This document shows, piece by piece, positions 24,773-33,386 of a stretch of DNA of 34,556 nucleotides; position 1 is the first letter of the stretch, and every line of letters starts with the position of its first letter. The DNA comes from an uncultured Ruminococcus sp. (GTDB lineage: Bacteria > Bacillota > Clostridia > Oscillospirales > Ruminococcaceae), in contig CALEPT010000086.1 in assembly GCA_937910385.1 (NCBI GenBank), positions 1 through 34,556 on the forward strand, given 5' to 3'. The translations under genes and the position numbers were made by a program. Under the pieces are notes generated by a model. The model was not told where the DNA came from, did not search any database, and saw only the letters and a list, made by a program, of their open reading frames with translations.

Positions 24773-25021
24773 TCACTTTTTTGAAATTGCAGCTTTTACG
24801 GAGACTCCGCTTATTCGTCCGAGTTTTCCTGTAAGGCTGCTGATAATATCCGGCTGTGCATCGAGAGCAACAGAAATAAGGGAAATACCCCTTTCCTTGT
24901 ACGGTATTCCCATGCGTCCAATGATAATATCACTAAACTCATGGAGTATATTGTTGACTTCGACCGCAGCTGATTGTTCATCAATAACGATAGCAGCAAC
25001 GGCTATTCTCTTTTCTTCCAT
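24773..25021 (-). CDS. TM1266-like iron-only hydrogenase system putative regulator
   Basis: The 82-aa protein is a single ACT/ferredoxin-like fold (KRIAVAAIVID strand, helix, IGRMGIPYKERGISLISV, helix, VSVKAAI strand). This small family is regularly found next to HydE/HydG genes and is annotated as a putative regulator from that context. It has no DNA-binding domain. It heads the operon with hydG; a short leader carries a hairpin with a T-run at 25048-25078. Confidence 0.8.
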   Translation of the reverse strand: MEEKRIAVAAIVIDEQSAAVEVNNILHEFSDIIIGRMGIPYKERGISLISVALDAQPDIISSLTGKLGRISGVSVKAAISKK

Positions 25022-25047
25022 TGTTCTTGACTCCTTTTATGGGGCAA

Positions 25048-25078
25048 ACAAAAATCCGTCTGCAAAAAGACAGACGGA
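25048..25078 (-). terminator. hairpin with T-run at the start of the hydG transcript
   Basis: On the minus strand an 8-bp stem TCCGTCTG/CAGACGGA (25055-25078) is followed by TTTTT. The extended -10 at 25083-25091 would start transcription within a few bases of the stem. So it either terminates transcripts coming from further upstream, or forms a 5'-end stem-loop of the hyd mRNA. Confidence 0.55.
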
Positions 25079-25082
25079 GACA

Positions 25083-25091
25083 ATTATATCA
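25083..25091 (-). promoter_or_regulatory. extended -10 promoter of the TM1266-hydG operon
   Basis: The minus strand reads TGATATAAT, a perfect TGnTATAAT extended -10. No good -35 hexamer is seen at 17 bp, which is tolerable for an extended -10 promoter or points to an activator. Confidence 0.5.
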
Positions 25092-25170
25092 TGGGAAATA
25101 ATATTTATGCTGACCGATAGTAAGGTAATGCCCCGACTGCCCGAAAACAAATTTTTATTTTAACCGAGTA

Positions 25171-25184
25171 TGGAATCGATTCCA
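25171..25184. promoter_or_regulatory. 14-bp perfect palindrome upstream of the hyd operon
   Basis: TGGAATCGATTCCA is perfectly self-complementary and lies about 85 bp upstream of the hyd -10. A second dyad, TTTGTTA (25236-25242)/TAACAAA (25251-25257), lies nearer the divergent DUF3877 gene. The 345-bp gap 25022-25366 contains no gene; these look like operator sites, but no regulator can be named. Confidence 0.4.
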
Positions 25185-25292
25185 CACCCCGTTTTGTTAA
25201 TTATATCACGATTTTCAAGCTGTGTCAATTATATATTTGTTAGTTTTATATAACAAAATTTCAAACCTCGCTACTAAGAGCAGGAATGCGTA

Positions 25293-25321
25293 TTGTCTTT
25301 TTGCAGATAATGTGGTATACT
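25293..25321 (+). promoter_or_regulatory. promoter of the DUF3877 gene
   Basis: TTGTCT (25293-25298) and TATACT (25316-25321) are spaced by 17 bp, about 45 bases before the start codon. Confidence 0.6.
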
Positions 25322-25366
25322 GATATCGGACTATTGATTTAAAACTATCATAACGGAGGTATTGTA

Positions 25367-25912
25367 ATGGACTTTGAAAGATTGCTGAAGAATCTTTGTG
25401 ATAATATATTTGAAGCGCAGGTAAAACTTGGCTTTGAGGGACGACCGATGAGCCTGAATTACACTTTTTCTACAGTAAGGAATCTGTTGGGAGCAAATCT
25501 TTCCGATGAGGAATTGAGTTGCGCTCTCGGAAAGTTCACGGAGTATGCAAGAGAAACGCTCGGCAATGTGGTGGTTCGTCCGATCAAGGACGGATTCTGC
25601 ATTACTGTTCCTGAGAAGGGCACAGCTTACGTTCACGAGCATCCTGAGGGCGGGGAATTCATCCGTGAATTTATCGAGGCGCTCCGCCGGCGATGCACAC
25701 TTGATGAAGCATTTGATGTTTTTCGCAGTTACTCTGACGAAGTGCACATTGAGGAAGTTCACAACGATGAATTTGATTATCTGGTGTATTTTGGCGGAGG
25801 AATACCGGACAGCTATAGATACTGTATTACTGCCGAAGAGGAAATAGACGGCAGTTTCCACATAACCTATCATCGTTTTATCCGAGAGGACTACGATGAA
25901 CTTGGTTTCTGA
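25367..25912 (+). CDS. DUF3877 family protein
   Basis: The 181-aa protein starts MDFERLLKNLCDNIFEAQ and resembles the clostridial DUF3877 family as I remember it. It looks soluble and mixed alpha/beta, with an acidic C-terminal half and no cysteine clusters, signal peptide or membrane helix. Function unknown. GGAGG is placed 8 bases before the ATG. It stands alone between the divergent hyd operon and the convergent SWIM gene. Confidence 0.65.
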   Translation: MDFERLLKNLCDNIFEAQVKLGFEGRPMSLNYTFSTVRNLLGANLSDEELSCALGKFTEYARETLGNVVVRPIKDGFCITVPEKGTAYVHEHPEGGEFIREFIEALRRRCTLDEAFDVFRSYSDEVHIEEVHNDEFDYLVYFGGGIPDSYRYCITAEEEIDGSFHITYHRFIREDYDELGF

Positions 25913-26064
25913 ATATTATCTTTTCAAAGCTTGGCTTATTAAAAGTTTTTGCCGCAAACGCATAATATAATAGGTCAGCCGCAGCGTGCCTGACCCTACT
26001 CGTTATTTTAGGTATTATCATGGCGAGGTATATATCAGAATACATTCTGAAAAAAATATAGCAC

Positions 26065-26132
26065 AAAAAATCACGCCCCAAAAATTGGAGCGCAAAGTCG
26101 GCAGCAGGAGTGTTCCTGCTGTCTGGGCGTGA
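26065..26132 (-). terminator. terminator after the SWIM-gene operon
   Basis: On the minus strand TCACGCCC and GGGCGTGA (26125-26132 and 26071-26078 in plus coordinates) pair over 8 bp and run into TTTTTT (plus-strand A-run 26065-26070). Between them a second perfect 8-bp stem (CAGCAGGA/TCCTGCTG, 26102-26121) has a 4-base loop. This two-stem terminator closes the minus-strand transcript that includes the CRISPR-adjacent genes. Confidence 0.7.
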
Positions 26133-26158
26133 CTAAATTGATGACATATGATAAATGG

Positions 26159-27796
26159 CTATTTTAAGCCAAAATCACTTTCATCTGCGACCTTATTTAT
26201 CTCCTGCATCATAGCACGGCGATTGCAATACAATTCTCGCCACCTGTCTATGATCATATCTACTGTTTCAATTCCGCCTTTTATTGTTTTCATATGTCTT
26301 AGTTTATCTGCCCAACGTTTGTAAGTCGGACGGTCAGCGGTATGCTCTGCGACTTTATTAAGCTCGTTTGCATATGCTTCAAGAACAAGCTCAGAATAGT
26401 TTTCTATCAGGAGAGATTCATATTTTTCTATAAGATATATATTGTTATTTGAAAATACATAGTTTGCAAGTCTGTCTGTCAGTTTTTCTTCGATAAAGTA
26501 TTCGGGAAGCATTGCCTGATATTTCATTGAGAAATAAAGCTGTTCTCTTGTTTCTTCCCATTCATCACCATCGAAAAGTGATTTGAATTCAAGATAAACA
26601 GACTTTTCAGTAATATTAGTCTCTGTAAGTATAGTCCAGAGTTCCTTTATATAATTCTTTTTATCCGACTGCTGCTTATAAATATCTTTCAGCTTCAGAT
26701 GAATGCCTTCGGAAATGTACATATTGTCTTTTTCAAGCTCAAGCGATTCTTTAAGGACAGCTATTGCTTTATCGGTATCACCGCTTTTCAAGTACCTGTC
26801 TGTCAGGAACTGGCGAACCTCGATGATATCTCGATATTTTTGGCAGAACAGTTCAATAGCCACATCAGAATATCCAAGCTTATCCATAAGCTCCATGTGA
26901 TACAATATCCATTTTTTACGTTCGTAATTACTGATATTATTCTTTGAAATCAGCTTATCAGAGCATTCAAGCATTTTTTCGAGAAATTCTTCTTCATCAA
27001 AGCATCTCCTAATGAAATCAAAATAAAGCTCGTTGAAGAAGCTAAAACTTGTGTCCATTTTTCTGAAAGCAGCATTAAAAAGCCTGCGTCTTGTTTTTAT
27101 GTCCGACTCATCAGCGATAGTCGAGAGCATTTCAAGACAGCAGTTTTGAAAATAACTAATATCTCCGTCATCATCAAGATCGGTAATAAGTATCTCATCG
27201 TAATAATAGCTTACGATCTCAAAGGCTTCAAAATGACATTTCCATTCAATAAGACTATCTGTACACTCCTCAAGAAGTTTGACCGCTTCATTAATAAACG
27301 GAGAAACGTTTTTCCAATTTATAAATCCGCTGTTATCAGAGTATTGCCCGATCAATGATTTAAGCTGAGACTTATACTCAGCTATGTTTATGCTACCGTT
27401 TTCACCGTCAATAAAGCGGATAAAGCGCTCTTTCAGTCCAGAGTCATATTTCATCGCATTTATGAGAAATTTCTTTATCTGCTCAGGAGATGTACCGTCA
27501 ATAAGTTTTTCAATATCTGTATAATTCAGATTTGAATGATTTTGTAAACTCTCAAACAAATATAATACAGCAGCCATATGCTTACATTTATTCCCGTCAG
27601 AAGCATACGGACAATTGCAGTATATATCATCAATTTCTCCGTCAGAAAGATAGATGCTGACCTCATAGTCGTCTGAGCCTGAAACTACTGCATTTACTTC
27701 ATCAGCCATTGAGCTGAGTATTTCCGCATTCCCATTACGATAATAATCATATCCTCTTTCAAGGATAACGGGATTAAATAGTTCTTTCCAATCCAT
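26159..27796 (-). CDS. SWIM zinc-finger domain protein
   Basis: The 545-aa protein has an N-terminal SWIM finger with the CXC-Xn-CXH pattern: Cys60, Cys62, Cys71 and His73 (YCNCPYASDGNKCKHM). The remainder is almost entirely alpha-helical with tetratricopeptide-like helix pairs around residues 300-400 (for example SGDTDKAIAVLKESLELEKDN). SWIM fingers bind DNA or proteins and often accompany SNF2 helicases, but no helicase is seen here. It begins 17 bases after the 186-aa gene and shares its strand with the CRISPR-Cas genes. No defence function is shown; it may simply be a chromosomal neighbour. Confidence 0.8.
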   Translation of the reverse strand: MDWKELFNPVILERGYDYYRNGNAEILSSMADEVNAVVSGSDDYEVSIYLSDGEIDDIYCNCPYASDGNKCKHMAAVLYLFESLQNHSNLNYTDIEKLIDGTSPEQIKKFLINAMKYDSGLKERFIRFIDGENGSINIAEYKSQLKSLIGQYSDNSGFINWKNVSPFINEAVKLLEECTDSLIEWKCHFEAFEIVSYYYDEILITDLDDDGDISYFQNCCLEMLSTIADESDIKTRRRLFNAAFRKMDTSFSFFNELYFDFIRRCFDEEEFLEKMLECSDKLISKNNISNYERKKWILYHMELMDKLGYSDVAIELFCQKYRDIIEVRQFLTDRYLKSGDTDKAIAVLKESLELEKDNMYISEGIHLKLKDIYKQQSDKKNYIKELWTILTETNITEKSVYLEFKSLFDGDEWEETREQLYFSMKYQAMLPEYFIEEKLTDRLANYVFSNNNIYLIEKYESLLIENYSELVLEAYANELNKVAEHTADRPTYKRWADKLRHMKTIKGGIETVDMIIDRWRELYCNRRAMMQEINKVADESDFGLK

Positions 27797-27813
27797 TTGG
27801 TGCTCCTTATTGT

Positions 27814-28374
27814 TCAGTTGCGGTCATAATGATAATCAATGATAGCTCTCAGATTATCAAAAATGAAAGACTGCGCCTGCACTGAATACAGATTAAGATA
27901 ATACTCTGTTCCTCGCTGACTTGTTTTAAGGTGTGATGTAATACCAATATCTTCTCCAGCAGAGGTTACAAATCGGTTTCCGTCGGCGTTTTTGGTCATC
28001 ATCCCTATACTTTCAAGCCAGTCATTTATCCAGGCAGCCTGCATTTTCTTTGTACCGTTATCAGCAGTGACTCTGTTTATCTCATTAGCAATATCGCTGA
28101 CCTTACATTCTCCGTAATTAAGCTGCAACTGCGAAAACTGATCATCATTTATGAAAACTCGTCTTCGTCTTGGCTTTTCCGAAGCCGCAGGTCTGTTCTC
28201 AAACGATTCTATCTCCCGTTCAAGCACTCTGGAAATATACTCAAAACAAGCTATAACACAACTATCACGAACAATATCGTCTTCATGAACACGCATTCCC
28301 GAATTCGGATCAACGCCGTTAGTTAGTTTGTCCATATACAGCTTTGCTCGTCTCAGTTTATCTATTTCATTCAT
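27814..28374 (-). CDS. uncharacterised 186-aa protein next to the CRISPR array
   Basis: I do not recognise this family. The protein is hydrophilic and has three parts: an N-terminal helical region (~1-70), a basic linker with KPRRRRVFI (~69-77), and a winged-helix-like part (~80-165: VSDIANEINRVT helix, AAWINDWLESIG helix, then beta hairpins). The basic linker and fold hint at nucleic-acid binding; that is inference. It lies 52 bp beyond the degenerate terminal repeat in the array's transcription direction, with GAAGAGG upstream of the ATG and the SWIM gene 17 bases downstream. Confidence 0.6.
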   Translation of the reverse strand: MNEIDKLRRAKLYMDKLTNGVDPNSGMRVHEDDIVRDSCVIACFEYISRVLEREIESFENRPAASEKPRRRRVFINDDQFSQLQLNYGECKVSDIANEINRVTADNGTKKMQAAWINDWLESIGMMTKNADGNRFVTSAGEDIGITSHLKTSQRGTEYYLNLYSVQAQSFIFDNLRAIIDYHYDRN

Positions 28375-28426
28375 TTATTATCGCCTCTTCCCAAAGTAGT
28401 CGATAAGTACACCTTTGATGATGTTG

Positions 28427-28594
28427 CATATGTGAACAAATATAATTACACTACTCTCAAACATACCATTTAGTATTTTATGATTATGACGAGTTTTACT
28501 ACCCTATAAAATTACACTACTCTCAAACGCGATTCAATAGTATATACGCGTCTTACATGTTTTACTACTCTATAAAATTACACTACTCTCAAAC
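28427..28594 (-). CRISPR. minimal type II-A CRISPR array (3 repeats, 2 spacers)
   Basis: Two full 36-bp repeats lie at 28559-28594 and 28493-28528, differing at one base. On the minus strand they begin GTTTGAGAGTAGTGTAATTT and end GTAGTAAAAC. A third, leader-distal copy at 28427-28462 keeps only the first ~22 bases (one mismatch) and then diverges, as terminal repeats often do. Spacers of exactly 30 bp are at 28529-28558 and 28463-28492. The repeat class is one I associate with type II-A loci in Firmicutes. The array is read away from csn2, which fits leader-cas polarity. Neither spacer visibly matches elsewhere in the window. Confidence 0.95.
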
Positions 28595-28691
28595 CTCAAA
28601 CCTCAAATTTGAGATAATGACACTACTCATCAGCATATTTTTATAAGGTTTCACCTATATTATATCTCAATTATTAGCAAAAGTCAACAAA
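28595..28691 (-). promoter_or_regulatory. CRISPR leader
   Basis: The 97-bp leader lies between the csn2 stop and the first repeat. On the minus strand it ends with CTCAAATTTGAG (28602-28613, a perfect palindrome that contains the ATTTGAG leader-anchor word known from type II-A arrays), then GTTTGAG (28595-28601), which copies the first seven bases of the repeat. A nine-base repeat word GAGTAGTGT recurs at 28620-28628. The array promoter is at 28659-28687. Confidence 0.75.
28659..28687 (-). promoter_or_regulatory. pre-crRNA promoter
   Basis: On the minus strand TTGACT (28682-28687) and a perfect TATAAT (28659-28664) are spaced by 17 bp. The predicted start is about 58 bases before the first repeat. 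With no clear terminator after the array, read-through into the 186-aa gene and the SWIM gene is possible. Confidence 0.75.
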
Positions 28692-29344
28692 TCAGATCAC
28701 ACACATATCTTTATCGATTATTATTACCTCCTCCATCTTCAAACGTGGAAATTCGGAACTTTCGATGCACATCAAGCGGATTTTTTTCAACAGCAAACTC
28801 TGGAAAAGCTCCTCGGTTTCTTTATCCGTCAGATAACTCCTGAGGTTGACTGTTATGAAAAGCCGATGCCCTCTTAACTCACTTGCACTCAGCATATACT
28901 CTAAGAGCTTTTCTGGCAGAGTCAGTTCACTGTCGTCAAATCTGACATCGAATGCTTTTAAAATGCCGGTAATATCCTCAGGTATCGTTATATCAAGTTC
29001 GTTTTCTTCATCCTCAATCAACTGATAAAGATACTCACCGATATATCCGTATATTTCCTGAGTGTACTGATACATTTTTTCTTTAATGCTGCATACAGTT
29101 TTGTGATAAGTTCCTTCTGATTAACTGTAAACGGTACAAATTGAGTGAGCAGATCTGCGGTTTTACGCATATCCAGCGGTATATGATCTTCAGACAATAC
29201 AACTTCTCCCTTGTTTCCGTCAAGCTGAGAACGAATATCCGAGATCATATTGTAAAACATATGCTGGTTTTCGATCACAAAGGTCGGAATTTTGTCTTCG
29301 CTGATTTCCAGGCAAATATCTGCCTCTGGATATGCTATCATCAT
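28692..29344 (-). pseudogene. csn2: csn2 split by a one-base frameshift
   Basis: Csn2 is the ring-forming, DNA-end-binding adaptation protein of type II-A systems. Two frames cover it: the N-terminal ~90 codons from 29344 (MMIAYPEADICLEISEDK to NQKELITKLYAALKK) and the C-terminal part, whose first Met codon is at 29073-29075 (MYQYTQEIYGYIGEYLY). They meet at an A6 run (minus strand; 29075-29080). One more A would give a single 217-aa protein, the usual Csn2 length. The start overlaps the cas2 stop (ATGA). The break may be a real mutation, a sequence error in a homopolymer, or slippage at the A-run; the rest of both halves looks intact. Confidence 0.8.
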
Positions 29345-29661
29345 AGTATCACAAGCCTTTCATCACTATCTATCACATCACTTTTGAAGCTGCCGGTAAT
29401 GAATTCCATTTTCTCAAACTGCTTTTCTGTAACATTCAGCACTTGTACAAGTCCTTCGGGAGGACGATTGGTTTTTATAACATTCAGCACTGCTCCTGCA
29501 ACACTCTGATTGAGAACCATTCTGCAATACACAGATTCCTGCAGCATAATAAAGCCATTTTTTATCAGAAATCTTCTGAACCGATTATAGTCTCTCCTGT
29601 TTTCAGCAGTTGCAACAGGCAGATCAAAAAACACAAGTACTCTCATAAACCTATAGCTCAT
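29341..29661 (-). CDS. cas2: CRISPR-associated endonuclease Cas2
   Basis: Cas2 forms the core of the Cas1-Cas2 spacer integrase. The 106-aa protein has the ferredoxin-like fold opening MRVLVFFDLPV with the conserved Asp13 and the YNRFRRFLIKNGF helix, then ESVYCR on the second strand. It follows cas1 after one base and overlaps csn2 by 4 bp (ATGA), so the adaptation genes are tightly coupled. Intact. Confidence 0.95.
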   Translation of the reverse strand: MSYRFMRVLVFFDLPVATAENRRDYNRFRRFLIKNGFIMLQESVYCRMVLNQSVAGAVLNVIKTNRPPEGLVQVLNVTEKQFEKMEFITGSFKSDVIDSDERLVIL

Positions 29662-29662
29662 C

Positions 29663-30547
29663 TCACTCCCGCCTTTTTAAGGAATAGAACATTATCTTTG
29701 AAGCGTCGTTATCATTGAGCGAATCAAAAACGCTTCTGCAATATAGCTTGATAGCATTTCCGAGATACTGCTCAGTACCATTAATATAAACCGTAGTATT
29801 CAGCAGGTCTACAAGTATATGCTTTTCTTCCTTGTCAAACTTTGTAAAGCTGTTCTCAACGACACATCTGTCAACGATCACTCTGAACGGCTCCATAAGA
29901 TCACAGGAAAAATTGAAGTGATTGAACATATTGCTGTGGAACAATCCCAACTGAGTAACATAACCATGAGCAGTTATCTCCCTGTTGAAATATGAAAGTA
30001 TAATACTGTAGCCATAGTTAAGTGCAGCGTTAGTTACACATTCCTGACTGCGGGTAAATTCCTTCCCAAAAAGGGCATTGAAGTATACCTTTGCGGCATG
30101 GCCCTCACGATTTGTAATGTCACCGAGTTCGAGCTCCTCAATGTACTTTTTTAACAGAGCCGCTTCATCTGACTTCCCCGATTCCTCAAGGAATTCAGTC
30201 TGCTTGCGTATCTTTTCTGCTATTATTTCCGACCATATATAAGCCTTTACATCATCGTCCCATGTGATCTGTTTTCTCAGCTTTGCAGAAGTATCATGAC
30301 TTCCGTACAATGATACAAGTTCGCAGGTCGGGTCACGTTTCTCATCGCAGAATATCACCTTGATTTTTTTATCTGTAAGAGCTGATATAAGGCATCCTGT
30401 AATTGATACTGCTGTATTCTCTATAATGAGAACGGATATCTCGTCAAGGTTTATTTTATGAGTTTCCTCCTCGCTTCTTACGACGAGATATCCTGTTTTC
30501 ATATCCAGCTTTGCTCTTTTAGATATGACTACTGTCCGCCAGCTCAT
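29663..30547 (-). CDS. cas1: CRISPR-associated endonuclease Cas1 (type II)
   Basis: Cas1 is the integrase that inserts spacers at the leader end. The 294-aa protein is the type II form, beginning MSWRTVVIS, with metal ligands Glu148 (REGHAAKVYFN), His204 (GLFHSNMFNHFN) and Glu219 (CDLMEPFR). Length and order of domains are normal. Its ATG overlaps the cas9 stop (ATGA), which ties it to the cas9 upstream of it. Intact. Confidence 0.97.
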   Translation of the reverse strand: MSWRTVVISKRAKLDMKTGYLVVRSEEETHKINLDEISVLIIENTAVSITGCLISALTDKKIKVIFCDEKRDPTCELVSLYGSHDTSAKLRKQITWDDDVKAYIWSEIIAEKIRKQTEFLEESGKSDEAALLKKYIEELELGDITNREGHAAKVYFNALFGKEFTRSQECVTNAALNYGYSIILSYFNREITAHGYVTQLGLFHSNMFNHFNFSCDLMEPFRVIVDRCVVENSFTKFDKEEKHILVDLLNTTVYINGTEQYLGNAIKLYCRSVFDSLNDNDASKIMFYSLKRRE

Positions 30548-33386
30548 AGTTCAAGCAGGTTGACAGACTTTTTCTCCAAAAGTCCTGTAGGGGATTGGTC
30601 TATAATTCGAATACTCTGCCTTCCACCGATCTTCGTTAATGTTGAATTGAGTGTAATAACACCTGCCTGACCACTTTCACCGATCAACTTTAGATCACAT
30701 CCTGTTGAGCGTCCTGTTTTGAAAAGCAAGATCATATTGCTAAGAAAGAATATCTGTTCTTTAAGCTCTAATTTCAAAAAGTCTTCTCGTTTATTCTGTA
30801 TCTTGTTGCCGATTTTCTGTAATACGCTACTAAATGGTTTCTTAGATATTTTATCGCACAACAAATCAAAAAGTTTGACGTTATCATCAGTATTAAGCCT
30901 GCTGTATGCAGCAGGTGCGAATTTCTTTCCTTTTTCGCTCTTTTCAAGATATGAAGATACTTTCTTGATATAATCATTCATTTCCTTACCTACGATCAAA
31001 GATTCTGCTGATGATACAACTATAGTTCTGCCTTTGTTTGATTTTTGTACTATATTACATCTAAATCCATCAACTTCGATCAATGTATTGATCTTTATAA
31101 TTCTGTTTTCAAAAGGAAAAGAGATATCTTTGATGTTGATATCACTTGAAAGGATTTCTTTCATCTGTATAGCTGAATAATTAATGCGAAATTCTTTATT
31201 AGTTTCATAGAGTTTTAGATACATATTTTCAACAGGAATTATTATAACATCATTCTTGTACTTAATCAATGAAAAACAAGCTGCTGTTGTATTGTTATAT
31301 CCACCATACTTTTCAGTATCAAGCCCATTCTTTCGTGGAACGAGGCCAGGCTTTTTACGTTCTGGCATCTGCTTGAACAGTCCGCCCTTACGCTTGTATG
31401 TGTATCTTACATACCTTATACTATTCTTCGACATCATGTGCCTTACTATATCAAATGAAGTCTCAGGATCCCACGCAATAGTACTGCTGCGCTCTATTCG
31501 TTGTGACAATAGTGTGGTTAATTTTATTGAATAATTATCAAGATGCTTATGTATAAAATTATGCGGATCGCTGGTGAACCTTGTATTATAAATATTGCCC
31601 ATTACGATATTCAGATAGGCATCCTTCGCATGATGAAGATCGTTTATCTCACGGCATTTGAGCATATCCATTTCCTGTCTGAATTCTGAAACGATACCGG
31701 CTTTAACATATACTATCTCGCTTTCGGGAAAGATCTCTTTCAGAATAGTTGCAACAGCTTTCGTTGACTGCCTTGTTTCTACAAGCTGACGGGCAATGAA
31801 GCCTGATAACTCTTCTTCGGTAAACAGAGTACTTCTCATAAGGCGCTGATACTTCTTTTCGCTCATCATATTTTTCTTATAGAGAGCGTGCCAGAAACCT
31901 GACATTTTGCTTCTTATATCAGAGCTAATGGGATATTTATCGCCTTTTGCACCATTAGCATTAGAATCGACAAGGACCTTGTTGTCGATACTGTCGTCCT
32001 TGATCTTTGCCTGGGGCCAGATGTGATCGATGTTCCATTTTGTGTTGTCGTCAAGTTCATCAAAGCTGATACTCTTGCCTGTATATGCACATCTTCCAAG
32101 CTGCATAAAGTACAGGAATATTTTCTCACTGCGAAGTCTGCCATCGTCTGTCTTTTTAAGATGTTCCCGGAGCTCGTCAATATTTTCAGCATCAGAGTTG
32201 TCTAAATATTCTGTTATCTGATCACGTCTTGATTTCGTTCTGCTGCCTTTTGGGGTATCTCCTTCACCTCTTGCCATTTCAATGAATATCTTGTCAGGAG
32301 CTTTTTTTAGAATCGTTTTCAGCTCCTTGACAATATCAAGAGTACGAATTATAGAGCGTCTGACCGCAGGGGAGACATACATATTCTTCAGGTGCCTGCT
32401 GATACTCTTTTCATCCGGGTGCTGATCGAAGTAGTTATTATTGAACTTCTCAATTGCCTTTGAATAACCTTTCCCCATACTCAAAAGCTGCATAAGATTA
32501 CTATTGCTTTCCAAGAGTGCTGTGATGATATTATTATCACCTAATACTTCACCTGTATCGGCGTCTATGGGAATGATCTCCACAAGAAAGCGTCTTGATA
32601 GCCTGCCGTAGTCCTTGTATTTCAGCTTGGAAATGTATTTTACATCGCTTGCTGAAAGCTGAGGATATTCCTGCTTCAGCCAGCTTTTGAGGCGCTTTAT
32701 GTCAGTTGTAACAGTTATTCTTTCGATGATCTTCTCGACATCTAATTCTTTTAGCAGACCACTCTCAATCCAAGGTTTAAAATCGTGATAAGACCTTAGT
32801 GATGACTTTATTGTATCATCAACACCTGTTACTTCGACTTCTCCGCTATATTCTCCGATAGAAACAAGGAACTCCTTGATACGCTTCTTTGTAACCCTTG
32901 CTTTGCTTTCAACAAACTTCTTCTGATACAGTTTTTGCTTTGCTTCAACAGATAGCGGCTCACCGTTGACCTTGATATTATTTATCTCGTTGAGCACCAT
33001 GAATTTGCTGTAGAGCAGGGAACATTTAGGAAGAACATCTTCTCCTGCAAGATAAGTACATTTGCAGGTCATACGGCGGATAAACTCATTTTCAGACGCA
33101 TCTTCATCAACCATATCTTTGAAATTCCATGGATAGATCTTTCCCTCAGCCTTCCTTTTGAGCCATGCATTAGCGCTCTTTTCTCCGCTGACAAGAGGAC
33201 CTGCATAATAAGGTATGCGGAACTCCATTATTTTCAGTATTTTCTCTGCGACCGTTCCGTATTCGTCCTTTTCATTCAGAAACGGAAGATACTTGCAGGC
33301 ATTTTCGAGGACCTTTTTCAGCTCAGCATAATAAAGCTGATATGGTATAACACGGTTATCGGTAGTGACCTGTTTCGGACAAAGTT
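30544..33386 (-). pseudogene. cas9: Cas9 portion, 5' end missing
   Basis: About 946 residues of a type II-A Cas9 remain. From memory of S. pyogenes Cas9 they correspond to everything after roughly residue 395-400. Codon use is mixed (CGC, CGT and AGA for Arg; CAG and CAA for Gln) and matches the downstream cas genes. The last codon overlaps cas1, so this part truly belongs to the CRISPR locus. Without RuvC-I the RuvC site is incomplete, so as written it could not cut the non-target strand; HNH looks complete. The natural start, its promoter and possibly the tracrRNA gene lay beyond the joint and are not in this window. Confidence 0.85.
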
